Source of the DNA: Bacillota bacterium | GTDB taxonomy: Bacteria > Bacillota > Clostridia > Lachnospirales > Lachnospiraceae | DNA length: 17,040 nucleotides | Assembly: GCA_023398615.1 (NCBI GenBank) | Contig: JAEWSD010000181.1 | Span: 1 to 17,040, forward strand | Direction of reading: 5' to 3' | In this document: piece by piece, positions 1 to 8,789 of the stretch | Layout of the letters: every line of letters begins with the position of its first letter | Numbering within the stretch: the stretch's first letter is position 1 | The notes under the pieces: model-generated | What the model saw: the letters and a program-made list of their open reading frames with translations, nothing else | Told to the model about the DNA's origin: nothing | The model's database searches: none | Made by a program: the position numbers and the translations under genes

Positions 1-66
1 TTCTACAAAAAATCATCTAAAGGATAAGCAGAATTTCTTTAAAAAAATATCAAAGGAGATACTATT

Positions 67-2235
67 ATGAGAGAATACTTATCGTATTTATTCAACCATA
101 GTCGGAAAGGGCAGTCGGAATCCATATTTGAAGGAATTTCAAACGGCAGGAAGAAAGCACTTGACAATTGGTTCAACGATCAATGGATGCAGCTTCATTC
201 TATTGCAAAATCTTTAATCATTCTCAATGAATCCTCACAATCCCTCAATGAAACCTTACAGGAATCAGCGGAACATTACAATACCTTTATTGAAGTCTTC
301 GTCCTGGACAATAAAGGCACTGTCATTGCGTCTTCTTTCGTGAGTCATATCGGGAACAGCCTTGCGGATTCTGTTAATTTTAAAAAAGGAATCGCCGGGG
401 TAAGCTATATGTTCGGCCCTTTTTGCGATAAACAGACATTGGATGTTCCGATTTCCGACAGACAGTTCCACGACGAGGTTACGTTGCTTTTTTCAGAACC
501 GTATGCGAATAACGATGAAGTCAGAATCCTGGTGGCCCGGGTATTAAACGATGATATGAGCAATGTGATTCAGGATGAGGATACCCATATTTTTAAGGAT
601 TCCGGCGATAACTACCTGTTTATGATTAAAAACAACAGAGGAATAGCACAGGGTACCGCCATTTCCAGAAGCAGGTTTGAGGATAAAACCTTTACACTGG
701 GTGATAATCTGAAGGACGGTGTCCGGACGAAGCATTGGGGTGTCATTAGGGTAAACGACCATACGGAATTCGAAATTGTTTTTAACGATCCTGCTACGAA
801 GGCCCTCCATGTGGGTGTGAGAAATACGATAGAGCATGACGAAAACCTGGATTGCTGGCCGGGATATCCGGATTACCGCCACATTATGGTAGGTGGAAAA
901 GGTACCGTCATCCAGCCTCCTAATTCGGATGAAACCTGGGGTATGATGTGTGAGGGAGATATTTCTGAAATCTATAATTTTCACAGCATTGCTCACAGGG
1001 TCCCCATATATATCGGAATTGTTTCAACGGCAAGTGTTATACTGAACCATTTTATTAATTCATGGCTCGGAAGCTTCGGAGGCATTACGGACGTACTTCT
1101 TGTCCTCATTACAATAGCGGCAGCCTATGGAATCTTAAACCAGGTAGTCATTAAACCCGTAAATAAAACGGTCAATATTTTGCGAAATGTTGCGGAAGGG
1201 GAAGGGGATTTAACGAAACGCGTCATCTTTTATTCCCCGAACGAGATCGGCGGATTATCCAGATGGTTTAATAAGTTTGTAAGCAATCAGATGAATATGA
1301 TCAAACGTGTCGGCAATTCCGTAAGGATAGCGCAAAAGGCCGTAAGCAGGGTATCGAAATCGACCAAAATCATTAATGAAAGCATCACTACCATAGAAGA
1401 AACCGTAACGACACTTTCCGATAATTCCCGGAAACAAAATGAATTATTTGAAGAGATTCAAAAGGAAGTAAAAAGAATATCCGATTCCTTTGAAAAAAAT
1501 AAGGAGCTCGATGACCTGATAACCGAGATTCGGACAAAGGCAAGCAGCACTTCCCTTGAAGAAGGTTCCGCAAATCAGCTGACGGACGATCTGATTTCAA
1601 ATACGGACGAGCTGGAAAATGCAATGAAGAATGCGTTAACCAGCATCTTAAGCCTGGATGAGCAATCCAAGGAAATCAATACGATCATCAGTACTATTAA
1701 TGCAATCAGCAGTCAGACCAGCCTGCTTGCATTAAACGCTTCGATCGAGGCGGCAAGAGCCGGAGAGCTTGGTAAGGGCTTTACGGTTGTTGCAAATGAG
1801 ATCAAAAAGCTTGCGGCGCAAACCGTAGACGCCACAACCCTCGTAGAACAGCTGGTATTCTCGATACAGCTGGAAATCGACAAAACGAATAATAATATTG
1901 ATTTAATAAACAATCAGGTAACCTCAACGGTAAAATATTCAAGGGAAAGCATTAAGGCGGTTTCCCTTGTTAACGATGTTTCCAAAACAATATCCTACAT
2001 ATTAAATATCATGAATGAGCAGAATACCCTGATCAATGAAGTACGCAATAACATCGGGGAGATGTCAAAAGAAAGCGACAGGGATGTATCGGCCGGAAGG
2101 GAAAACAGCCGTCATGCACTGGAATTAATCGATAAGATATCGAAACAGACTTATAAGCTGAATCAGATACTTGAGGACCTGGAATTTTCATCGGAGGATC
2201 TGGCCGGAATGGTAGCGGACTTTAAAGTAAATTAA
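67..2235 (+). CDS. Methyl-accepting chemotaxis protein with Cache-like sensor and HAMP domain
   Basis: Seen: 722 residues; start ATG preceded by AAAGGAG at 52-58 with 8 nt spacing. The C-terminal signalling domain has the conserved receptor hairpin tip at about residues 552-584 (LLALNASIEAARAGE, then GKGFTVVANEIKKLA), the site where receptors contact CheA and CheW. A HAMP-like segment follows the membrane region at about 359-410 (KPVNKTVNILRNVAEGEGDL). Residues about 40-300 look like a Cache/PDC-type ligand-binding region; this assignment is by general resemblance. Odd: the first 50 residues are polar and charged, with no N-terminal transmembrane helix. The only hydrophobic stretches are about 311-334 and 340-363, separated by a few residues. 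Known: most such receptors have one helix on each side of an external sensor. Inference: the sensor is either cytoplasmic, held by a helical hairpin, or unusually placed. The ligand is unknown. No chemotaxis neighbour is present. Family assignment is very sure. Confidence 0.95.
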   Translation: MREYLSYLFNHSRKGQSESIFEGISNGRKKALDNWFNDQWMQLHSIAKSLIILNESSQSLNETLQESAEHYNTFIEVFVLDNKGTVIASSFVSHIGNSLADSVNFKKGIAGVSYMFGPFCDKQTLDVPISDRQFHDEVTLLFSEPYANNDEVRILVARVLNDDMSNVIQDEDTHIFKDSGDNYLFMIKNNRGIAQGTAISRSRFEDKTFTLGDNLKDGVRTKHWGVIRVNDHTEFEIVFNDPATKALHVGVRNTIEHDENLDCWPGYPDYRHIMVGGKGTVIQPPNSDETWGMMCEGDISEIYNFHSIAHRVPIYIGIVSTASVILNHFINSWLGSFGGITDVLLVLITIAAAYGILNQVVIKPVNKTVNILRNVAEGEGDLTKRVIFYSPNEIGGLSRWFNKFVSNQMNMIKRVGNSVRIAQKAVSRVSKSTKIINESITTIEETVTTLSDNSRKQNELFEEIQKEVKRISDSFEKNKELDDLITEIRTKASSTSLEEGSANQLTDDLISNTDELENAMKNALTSILSLDEQSKEINTIISTINAISSQTSLLALNASIEAARAGELGKGFTVVANEIKKLAAQTVDATTLVEQLVFSIQLEIDKTNNNIDLINNQVTSTVKYSRESIKAVSLVNDVSKTISYILNIMNEQNTLINEVRNNIGEMSKESDRDVSAGRENSRHALELIDKISKQTYKLNQILEDLEFSSEDLAGMVADFKVN

Positions 2236-2262
2236 CAAATTGATTTAGAAAAGAGCAATGAA

Positions 2263-2299
2263 GCTGTTGCAAAACCATAATTATCAGTTTTGCAACAGC
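2263..2299. terminator. Hairpin between convergent genes, probable terminator
   Basis: Perfect 13-bp stem GCTGTTGCAAAAC / GTTTTGCAACAGC with an 11-nt loop. It lies between the chemoreceptor stop (2235) and the permease stop (2315, minus strand), so it could end both transcripts. The plus strand has no T-run after the stem; the minus strand reads into a modestly T-rich stretch (CTTTTCT), so termination looks better for the ABC operon. The same arm sequence recurs at 12093-12127 and at the ends of the 13484-13674 palindrome. Confidence 0.7.
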
Positions 2300-2314
2300 C
2301 TCCTGAATACAAGC

Positions 2315-4615
2315 CTATTCCACAGATTTTAAGGCTTCCGCCATATCAATTTTGTTGACACGTCTGCTGATCAGCAGATTGATCCCGAATGAGATACCGT
2401 AGCAGACAGATGTAATGATAAGATAGCTTATTACGGTAAGGTGCGGTATCCACACATAGTTTTTCAGTGAAACAAGGCTTATGAGGTATCTAAGGAAGGC
2501 GAATCCGCATACCGTTCCGGCTGCCCAGCCGGGAAGGGCGGTCAGAATACAATCCTTGATACCCATATTTCTAATCTCCTTCTGATAGAAGCCTAGTACC
2601 TTCATCGTAGCATATTCCCTGAACCGTTCAATGAAATTAAGCAGTCCCAGATTATAAAGAATAACGAATCCAAGCAGCAGGGAAGCCGCAATCAGCAGTA
2701 TCACGATTGTCATAACGGAGTTCGACATGGTTTGAATATCCTTTAACTGATCCTCAATGCGGATCACATTTCCAAAATATTCCTGCTGCCCGGATACTGT
2801 GTTTTCCGTATCGTTGCCAAGCAGGGCATAATTCGGGTAAAAAACACTGCCGCAGGATTCCCATGCTTTCTGCGACAGGAATATACCCTGGGGCGCCGGT
2901 ATGTCAATTATTTCTTTGATTTTAACCTTAAGATGATTCCGGCTGCCGGCAATGGTAACTGTTATCGTATCCTCCGCCTTCACACCGAGGCTTTTCGCCG
3001 TTACCTGTGTCATTAAGACACCGTTATCCGGAAGGGCCAGGCTGCCACCGTTTCTATTCCTTAGTGTTACAAAATTACCGGGAGAAAGAACGGTAATGAC
3101 ACCGGTATCCGCTTTCTCTTTTAATTCCATAGTTCCCGTGGTTTCATACATCCATTCGAGGTTATTTGCCTCCGTTTCCAGTTTCTTTTTAACCTCCTTG
3201 TTATAATTCGTTAATTCTGCTTTATATTGATAGGTATATTGGCTGCCATAGATATAATGGTTGGTATAATCTATGGAATTTTTAACACCGAACGCCGCTA
3301 TCATAAGTGTCATGCTTCCTGTAATCCCGATAATCCCCATAAGAAACCTGATTCTGTTTCTGCCGATATCTCTAAGCACCCATCGCCACTCGTTTGACAA
3401 GCCGGAAACGCGGTGCCTTCCCGGTGCCTTTCCTGACTTTGCCGCAGATGAGACACCCCTCATGGTCAAAGCCGGCATTTCCTTCAGGCTTTTACCGGCT
3501 GCCATGACTGCCGATAAGGTACATACCAGCATGGTCAGTCCGATTAGTATATAAGTCATAGAAGAAACCCTGATTTCCCATACCGGCAGTGTGAGAGTTA
3601 TCTTTTTCATATCCATGATTGCTCTGGATACCGTATTCCTTCCGGCAATGCTTCCGGCCAGTCCGCCAAAAAGAGAAACCACTGCGCCGTATAACGCATA
3701 ATGAAACCGTATCCGCATGTTATTATATCCCAGAGCCATCAGTGTCCCGATAATAATCCTCTGGTTTTCCACGAGCCGCTTCATGGTTGTATACATGGTA
3801 AGTACCGCAAGAAGGATGAAAATACTGCAGTATGCCTTCGATAATGTCTTCATCTGATTGATCTCTTTGTCTATCTGGGAGACACTGGTTTTATCCTTCC
3901 TTTCCATAAAAGCCGTGTAACTGTCCTTCAGGATATCCTTTACCTCTTCTTTCAAAGCTTTCGTGTCACAGTTCTCCGGCAGGCTGAGCCTGATTTCGTT
4001 AAAAATAAGCCCGCCGTACAGTAAAGAGGCCTGTTTTTCACTAATTATTCCGTATCCGTGCTTTTTCGGATCGGGCAGGGTATCATTTGCAGGTCCGGTA
4101 TAAAAGATGAATTCCGAATGGAGGATGGTTCCCTGTATGGGCAGACTTTTCCTTACCCCGTTTACGGTGACCGCAACGGTATCTCCGGCATTGAGATGAT
4201 TGGCCCCGGCATAGGATTCATCGATCCAGATACCCTTGGAATCACAGGAATATTCTTTGCCGCTTCGGATAAGCGGTTTCATGGTTTTCCCATCATTTAA
4301 GGCAATTATCCTGATATCGGACGCTTCCGCCGTATCCGCATCTGCCGTTACCGTCATGGAGCGGGAAAGCGCCTTTACAGAATCCAGGGAAGCTATCTGC
4401 CGGAACTGTTCCTCCGTAATGCCGTTTGCATATACCCATACGTCACAAAGACGGGTATCCTTAAAATATTCCCGGGAAGCTTCCGATAATCCATACCATA
4501 CGCCTTCCATTCCGGAATAAATGGTCATTGCCAGAAAAGCCATCATAAATACGGATACAAACTGCGGCCATAATTTCCGCACATCCCGAACGATTTTCTT
4601 AAACAGATATTTCAT
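2315..4615 (-). CDS. ABC transporter permease, FtsX/MacB fold, duplicated
   Basis: Membrane subunit of an ABC system of the type VII/FtsX superfamily, which uses ATP hydrolysis for mechanical work or export rather than classical import (family knowledge). Seen: 766 residues with eight hydrophobic segments at about 17-36, 261-278, 307-326, 352-374, 422-444, 634-659, 689-712 and 725-749. Two large extracytoplasmic blocks lie after the first and fifth segments, so the protein is two FtsX-like halves in tandem, as in the 8- to 10-helix permeases of Firmicutes. The C-terminus ends in the usual pattern for this family (DMAEALKSVE). Its ATG directly abuts the TAA of the ATPase gene (4616-4618), with GGAGGTGG just upstream, so translation is probably coupled. 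The substrate cannot be told from sequence; the adjacent TetR regulator suggests export of a toxic or envelope-active compound. Confidence 0.92.
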   Translation of the reverse strand: MKYLFKKIVRDVRKLWPQFVSVFMMAFLAMTIYSGMEGVWYGLSEASREYFKDTRLCDVWVYANGITEEQFRQIASLDSVKALSRSMTVTADADTAEASDIRIIALNDGKTMKPLIRSGKEYSCDSKGIWIDESYAGANHLNAGDTVAVTVNGVRKSLPIQGTILHSEFIFYTGPANDTLPDPKKHGYGIISEKQASLLYGGLIFNEIRLSLPENCDTKALKEEVKDILKDSYTAFMERKDKTSVSQIDKEINQMKTLSKAYCSIFILLAVLTMYTTMKRLVENQRIIIGTLMALGYNNMRIRFHYALYGAVVSLFGGLAGSIAGRNTVSRAIMDMKKITLTLPVWEIRVSSMTYILIGLTMLVCTLSAVMAAGKSLKEMPALTMRGVSSAAKSGKAPGRHRVSGLSNEWRWVLRDIGRNRIRFLMGIIGITGSMTLMIAAFGVKNSIDYTNHYIYGSQYTYQYKAELTNYNKEVKKKLETEANNLEWMYETTGTMELKEKADTGVITVLSPGNFVTLRNRNGGSLALPDNGVLMTQVTAKSLGVKAEDTITVTIAGSRNHLKVKIKEIIDIPAPQGIFLSQKAWESCGSVFYPNYALLGNDTENTVSGQQEYFGNVIRIEDQLKDIQTMSNSVMTIVILLIAASLLLGFVILYNLGLLNFIERFREYATMKVLGFYQKEIRNMGIKDCILTALPGWAAGTVCGFAFLRYLISLVSLKNYVWIPHLTVISYLIITSVCYGISFGINLLISRRVNKIDMAEALKSVE

Positions 4616-5317
4616 TTACCATTCCACCTCCTCCATATCTAATGGTTCCTGATTATCAGATATCCGTTCCACTTTCCCGTCCCTTAAGCGGATCAATCTG
4701 TCGGCGGCAGGAGCAATTGCGGCATTATGGGTAACAACCACAACAGCGGTATCATATTTTCTTGACGTGTCCTGCAGGAGTTTAAGGACCCTTTTTCCGG
4801 TTTCACTGTCTAGTGCACCGGTCGGTTCATCACAAAGCAAAAGCTTCGGATTCTTGCAGATAGCCCTTGCAATAGATATACGCTGCAATTCGCCCCCCGA
4901 CAGCTGGGAAGGGTAGTTATTCCTTCTGTGCGACAGGCCGACCGCATCTAAGGCTTCCTCTGCCTTCATAGGGCTCTTACTGAGCTTTGCCGCGATATCA
5001 ATATTTTCATAGGCCGTGAGATTCGGAATAAGATTATAGAATTGGAATACGAAGCCGATATCATGCCTGCGGTATACGGTTAGTTTATCTTTTGAAAGCT
5101 CGGTTATGATCCTGTTCCCTATTATGATTTTCCCGCCGGTTGCCTGGTCCATTCCGCCAAGCAGATTAAGGGCGGTGGACTTCCCGGAGCCGCTCGGACC
5201 AAGTATAATCGTAAAGGCTCCTTTTTCTATGGAAAAACAGGTCCCGTCCAATGCCTTAATTCTCTCGGCTCCGACGATGTATTCCTTCCTTACTTTTTCA
5301 AATTCAATGAAGCTCAT
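4616..5317 (-). CDS. ABC transporter ATP-binding protein, MacB/LolD-like
   Basis: Cytoplasmic ATPase partner of the FtsX-type permease encoded immediately downstream. Seen: 233 residues with a complete nucleotide-binding domain: Walker A GPSGSGKST at 40-48, Q-loop glutamine 92, signature LSGGE at 139-143, Walker B LLLCDEP at 159-165 with catalytic Glu164, D-loop SALD-type GALD at 167-170, and switch His197. The YRRHDIGFVFQFYNL stretch before and around the Q-loop is typical of the MacB/LolD/FtsE group. The short acidic C-terminal tail (about 221-233) is not conserved in the family as far as I know. Start: AAAGGAGG lies 10 nt before the ATG, which is slightly long but acceptable. It is first in a two-gene operon, read divergently from the TetR gene. 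Confidence 0.95.
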   Translation of the reverse strand: MSFIEFEKVRKEYIVGAERIKALDGTCFSIEKGAFTIILGPSGSGKSTALNLLGGMDQATGGKIIIGNRIITELSKDKLTVYRRHDIGFVFQFYNLIPNLTAYENIDIAAKLSKSPMKAEEALDAVGLSHRRNNYPSQLSGGELQRISIARAICKNPKLLLCDEPTGALDSETGKRVLKLLQDTSRKYDTAVVVVTHNAAIAPAADRLIRLRDGKVERISDNQEPLDMEEVEW

Positions 5318-5363
5318 ATAAAATTATCCTCCTTTTGGCAGCTTGTGTCATATACTGGAATGT

Positions 5364-5392
5364 AATATAATAGCTTTAAAGCAAGAAATCAA
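5364..5392 (-). promoter_or_regulatory. Sigma-A promoter of the ABC operon
   Basis: On the minus strand: -35 TTGATT (plus-strand 5387-5392), a 17-nt spacer and -10 TATATT (plus-strand 5364-5369), about 50 nt before the ATPase ATG. The match and the exact 17-nt spacing make this a good promoter candidate. The spacer contains the palindrome GCTTTAAAGC at 5373-5382. Confidence 0.7.
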
Positions 5393-5438
5393 TAGCTGTA
5401 AATAAAGTGCTACAATTACTTAAAATTGTGACAGTAAT
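5369..5438. promoter_or_regulatory. Candidate TetR-family operator region
   Basis: The 141-nt divergent gap holds several dyads: perfect GCTTTAAAGC at 5373-5382, inside the ABC promoter spacer; ACAATT / AATTGT at 5412-5429; and AATTAC / GTAATT at 5414-5438, close to the regulator gene. AATAGCT also occurs twice in direct orientation (5369-5375 and 5391-5397), flanking the -35. Known: TetR-family regulators bind short palindromes in such divergent promoters. Which dyad is used is inference. Confidence 0.4.
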
Positions 5439-5458
5439 TTAAGATAAGCGAGGTTAAG

Positions 5459-6022
5459 ATGAACGGTCATGAACGGATAAAAAACGAATCCAGGGAATGG
5501 CTGGCCAATTCCCTTATGGATTTAATGAGCAGGAAGCCATATAAGGATATTACGATCGGCCAGATTGCAAACCATGCAAAGCTGTCCAGAAGAACCTTTT
5601 ACCGTGCTTTTAAGAGTAAAGAGGATATCCTGGATTATATCACCGATATGATCTGTTCCAAATATGAGGAGCATTTGTCGGTGTACAATCTGGAGGAATT
5701 TGAGCTGGGAACCATTTCTTATATCTTTTTTTCTTTCTTTGAGAAATATTATCATATATTAAAAATCTTCCGTGAAAATAACATGGAGTACCAGCTTTTA
5801 AAGTTATTCAACCGATATCTGCCTGTCTTATGCCGGAATGTATACCAGAAGGACCTGACACCGGAAGAAAGTTTTTACCTGCAGCATTTCCATCTGTTTA
5901 CTTCCGGCGGATTTTTTAATGTCCTGATATTCTGGCTGGATAATGATCGGCAGATGCCGGCAGAAGAAATGTCTGCAATCATAACAAATTCCCAGAAAAT
6001 GTTCTGGAATATAAAGGCGTAG
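5459..6022 (+). CDS. TetR-family transcriptional regulator
   Basis: Seen: 187 residues. The N-terminal TetR helix-turn-helix spans about residues 10-60, with the recognition region at 31-54 (ITIGQIANHAKLSRRTFY, then the AFKSKEDIL motif typical of the family). The C-terminal part is hydrophobic and helical with many aromatic residues (YIFFSFFEKYYHILKIF at about 89-105), as expected of a ligand-binding and dimerisation domain; it resembles the TetR_C groups common in Firmicutes, often without a known ligand. Start: the only early ATG is at 5459, with a weak GCGAGG 5 nt upstream, so expression is probably low. It is divergent from the ABC operon and the likely regulator of it, probably a repressor (inference from arrangement). 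No clear -35/-10 pair was seen for this gene. Confidence 0.92.
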   Translation: MNGHERIKNESREWLANSLMDLMSRKPYKDITIGQIANHAKLSRRTFYRAFKSKEDILDYITDMICSKYEEHLSVYNLEEFELGTISYIFFSFFEKYYHILKIFRENNMEYQLLKLFNRYLPVLCRNVYQKDLTPEESFYLQHFHLFTSGGFFNVLIFWLDNDRQMPAEEMSAIITNSQKMFWNIKA

Positions 6023-6067
6023 CAGGCTGAACTGTAACCGGCACAATTCCCGCAATGAAATAAAAGT

Positions 6068-6096
6068 TTGATAATTCCTGCCATAACTGCTATACT
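6068..6096 (+). promoter_or_regulatory. Sigma-A promoter of the DUF512-der-plsY-gpsA operon
   Basis: TTGATA (6068-6073), 17-nt spacer, TATACT (6091-6096), about 37 nt before the DUF512 start codon. Both hexamers differ from consensus by one base and the spacing is optimal. It lies in the gap after the TetR gene, in which no terminator was found. Confidence 0.75.
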
Positions 6097-6132
6097 AATT
6101 AGGACAGAAAGGAAGGAAAGGGCAGGCTTTGC

Positions 6133-7443
6133 ATGAAGGACAAGGAACATATTATTAAAAAAGTGGCATCCGGAAGTATCGCAGAGGAAATGGAAATTGA
6201 ACCCGGCGACATACTGTTACGGATTAACGATAAAGTCATAAAGGATGTATTTGATTACCATTATGCCATAAATGATGAGTATCTGCTGCTGCAGGTCAGA
6301 AAGCAGAATGGCGAGGAGTGGGAGATCGAAATCGAAAAGGAATATAACGAGGACCTGGGTATCGGATTCGATGAAGGGCTTATGGATGACTATCGCTCCT
6401 GCAGGAATAAATGTATGTTCTGTTTTATCGATCAGATGCCTCCCGGAATGAGAGAAACTTTATATTTTAAGGACGATGATGCAAGATTATCCTTTTTGCA
6501 GGGTAATTATATTACGTTAACAAATATGAAGGCGGAGGATATCGACCGCATTTTGTTTTACAAATTATCGCCGATTAATATTTCCATCCATACCACGAAT
6601 AAGAAACTACGGTGTAAAATGCTTCACAATCGGTTTGCCGGAGATTCGTTGGACAACCTTAAGAAGCTCTATAATGCGGGAATTACCATGAACGGTCAGA
6701 TAGTACTGTGCAAGGGTGTCAATGACGGGAAAGAACTGGAACGTACGATCCATGATTTATCCGCTTATATACCGCAGATGCAGAGTGTGTCGGTCGTACC
6801 TGTCGGACTTACGAAGTACCGGGAAGGACTTGTGAAGCTGGAGAAATTCAACCGTGCGGATGCCTTAAAGATACTTGAAATTATCCATTGTGAGCAGGAG
6901 CTATTGCTGAAAAGCCGAGGTACCAGATTTATACATGCAAGTGATGAATGGTATATTACCGCCGGATTACCGATTCCGGATGCAACAGAATATGAAGGGT
7001 ATCCTCAGATCGAAAACGGAGTAGGCATGGTGCGTTCCCTGTCGGATGAATTTGATGATTATTTTCTTACGCTTTCCGGAGACAGCAGGGTAAAATCCGT
7101 ATCCCTTGCAACCGGAGTACTTGCCGCACCTATTATGGAAGGATTTATGAACCGGCTACGCACAAAATATCCGAATATCAATACTATGGTATATACGGTT
7201 ATTAATGAATTCTTCGGAACGGATATCACGGTTGCCGGTTTACTTACCGGTCAGGATATCATTAAGCAGCTCGGCGGCAAAGCTTTAGGCGATTACCTTA
7301 TTTTACCTGACGTCCTGTTAAAAAGCGGTGAAGAGGTCCTGTTAGATGACATTTCTGTGAATGACATCAAAAATGCTTTACAAACAGATATCCGTATTGT
7401 ACAATCAGACGGAAAGTCCTTAATAGACGCCGTTGTGAATTAA
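6133..7443 (+). CDS. DUF512 family protein with PDZ and radical-SAM-like domains
   Basis: Seen: 436 residues. The N-terminus (about 5-65) reads as a PDZ domain (VASGSIAEEMEIEPGDILLRIN). It is followed by CRNKCMFC with Cys90, Cys94 and Cys97, exactly the CX3CX2C spacing that holds a 4Fe-4S cluster in radical SAM enzymes. The rest (about 210-436) is the DUF512 region, including an LTGQDI segment near residue 374. Known: the family is widespread in Clostridia and cyanobacteria and annotated as a putative FeS oxidoreductase; I know of no established reaction. Start: the ATG at 6133 puts the PDZ at the expected position; the purine-rich GGAAGGAAAGGGCAGG lies just upstream with imperfect spacing. 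It is first gene of a cluster with der, plsY and gpsA; conserved linkage to der suggests a housekeeping role (inference). Confidence 0.9.
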   Translation: MKDKEHIIKKVASGSIAEEMEIEPGDILLRINDKVIKDVFDYHYAINDEYLLLQVRKQNGEEWEIEIEKEYNEDLGIGFDEGLMDDYRSCRNKCMFCFIDQMPPGMRETLYFKDDDARLSFLQGNYITLTNMKAEDIDRILFYKLSPINISIHTTNKKLRCKMLHNRFAGDSLDNLKKLYNAGITMNGQIVLCKGVNDGKELERTIHDLSAYIPQMQSVSVVPVGLTKYREGLVKLEKFNRADALKILEIIHCEQELLLKSRGTRFIHASDEWYITAGLPIPDATEYEGYPQIENGVGMVRSLSDEFDDYFLTLSGDSRVKSVSLATGVLAAPIMEGFMNRLRTKYPNINTMVYTVINEFFGTDITVAGLLTGQDIIKQLGGKALGDYLILPDVLLKSGEEVLLDDISVNDIKNALQTDIRIVQSDGKSLIDAVVN

Positions 7444-7462
7444 GATATAAGGAGAATTGGAA

Positions 7463-8788
7463 ATGAGTAGACCCATAGTGGCAATTGTCGGCCGGCCGAA
7501 TGTCGGCAAGTCGACATTATTTAACGCTCTGGCAGGAGAAAAAATTGCAATCGTAAAGGACCATCCCGGTGTAACCAGAGATCGGATCTACGCGGAAGTC
7601 ACCTGGCTGAACAACCAGTTTACCATGATAGATACCGGAGGAATCGAGCCGGAAAGCAAGGATGTTATGCTGACCTATATGCGGCAGCAGGCTGAGATTG
7701 CAATTGAAACAGCCGATGTCATCATGTTTGTGGTAGATGTAAGACAGGGATTGGTGGATGATGACTTCAAGGTAGCCGATATGCTCAGAAGGTCGACCAA
7801 GCCGGTCGTTTTGGTAGTAAATAAGGTTGATAATTTTGAAAAGCTTACACCGGATGTTTATGAATTCTACAATCTTGGCATCGGGGACCCTTATCCGGTA
7901 TCCGCCACCTCAAAATTAGGCCTGGGTGATATGCTTGATGAGGTGATCAAGTATTTCAGACCGGAAGATTTATCGGAAACCGAGGATGAGCGTCCGAGAA
8001 TTGCTATCGTCGGCAAACCGAATGTCGGCAAATCCTCTATCGTAAACCGTTTAATCGGGGAGGAACGTGTCATTGTATCCGATATCGCGGGAACGACGCG
8101 GGATGCCATAGATACAACGGTTAAGTATCACGGGAAGGAATTCGTATTTATCGATACCGCGGGTCTTCGAAGGAAGAGCAGGATCAAAGAGGATCTGGAA
8201 CGGTTCAGTATCATACGGACGGTATCGGCCGTGGAGCGCGCCGATGTGGTAATTCTGGTTATCGATGCCGTTGAAGGCGTAACGGAACAGGATGCGAAGA
8301 TCGCAGGGATTGCCCATGAAAGAGGCAAGGGTATGATTATTGCGGTAAATAAATGGGATACAATTCAAAAAAATGATAAAACAATCTATGAATATACTAA
8401 TAAGATAAAGGGAGTCCTTTCCTTTATGCCTTATGCCGAAATGATATTTATTTCGGCCTTAACAGGTCAGAGACTGCCGAAGCTGTACGATTTAATTGAG
8501 CAGGTTATTCAGAATCAGAACCTTCGTGTGGCAACCGGCGTTTTAAATGAGATTTTGGCGGAGGCAACCGCATTGCAGCAGCCGCCTTCCGATAAAGGGA
8601 AACACCTGCGCCTGTATTATATTACCCAGGTTTCCGTAAAACCGCCTACTTTTGTTATCTTTGTTAATGATAAGACTTTAATGCATTTTTCATATACCAG
8701 GTATATAGAGAATAAAATCAGGGAAGCATTTGGATTTAAGGGGACATCATTAAAATTCTTCATCAGAGAGCGAAAGGAAAAGGAATAG
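7463..8788 (+). CDS. der: Ribosome biogenesis GTPase Der (EngA)
   Basis: Essential double-GTPase needed for maturation of the 50S ribosomal subunit (family knowledge). Seen: two tandem G domains and a C-terminal KH-like domain. First G domain: P-loop GRPNVGKST at 10-18, DTGG switch, NKVD at 120-123. Second: P-loop GKPNVGKSS at 184-192, DTAGLRRK switch, NKWD at 296-299. The C-terminal 90 residues contain the typical PPTFVIFVN and Y-x-R-Y-I-E-N-x-I-R pattern. Length is 441 residues, standard for Der. Start: I choose ATG at 7463, with AAGGAG at 7449-7454 and 8 nt spacing. An in-frame TTG at 7457 is only 2 nt from that site and would add two residues. It is 19 nt after the DUF512 stop and 1 nt before plsY, so clearly co-transcribed. 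Confidence 0.98.
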   Translation: MSRPIVAIVGRPNVGKSTLFNALAGEKIAIVKDHPGVTRDRIYAEVTWLNNQFTMIDTGGIEPESKDVMLTYMRQQAEIAIETADVIMFVVDVRQGLVDDDFKVADMLRRSTKPVVLVVNKVDNFEKLTPDVYEFYNLGIGDPYPVSATSKLGLGDMLDEVIKYFRPEDLSETEDERPRIAIVGKPNVGKSSIVNRLIGEERVIVSDIAGTTRDAIDTTVKYHGKEFVFIDTAGLRRKSRIKEDLERFSIIRTVSAVERADVVILVIDAVEGVTEQDAKIAGIAHERGKGMIIAVNKWDTIQKNDKTIYEYTNKIKGVLSFMPYAEMIFISALTGQRLPKLYDLIEQVIQNQNLRVATGVLNEILAEATALQQPPSDKGKHLRLYYITQVSVKPPTFVIFVNDKTLMHFSYTRYIENKIREAFGFKGTSLKFFIRERKEKE

Positions 8789-8789
8789 T

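Noticed and set aside
1..66. A promoter for the chemoreceptor
   Set aside because: Only 66 nt are available; no convincing sigma-A or sigma-D pair could be placed. The promoter may lie outside the window.
544..996. A 150-codon minus-strand frame inside the chemoreceptor gene
   Set aside because: It is antisense to a well-supported gene, has no family resemblance and no ribosome site; the same holds for the other antisense frames in der, mutS-like, plsY, gpsA and the permease.
7457..7462. TTG start for Der, two codons upstream
   Set aside because: It is only 2 nt from the ribosome site; the ATG at 7463 has proper spacing and matches the usual MxxPxVAIVGRPN start.
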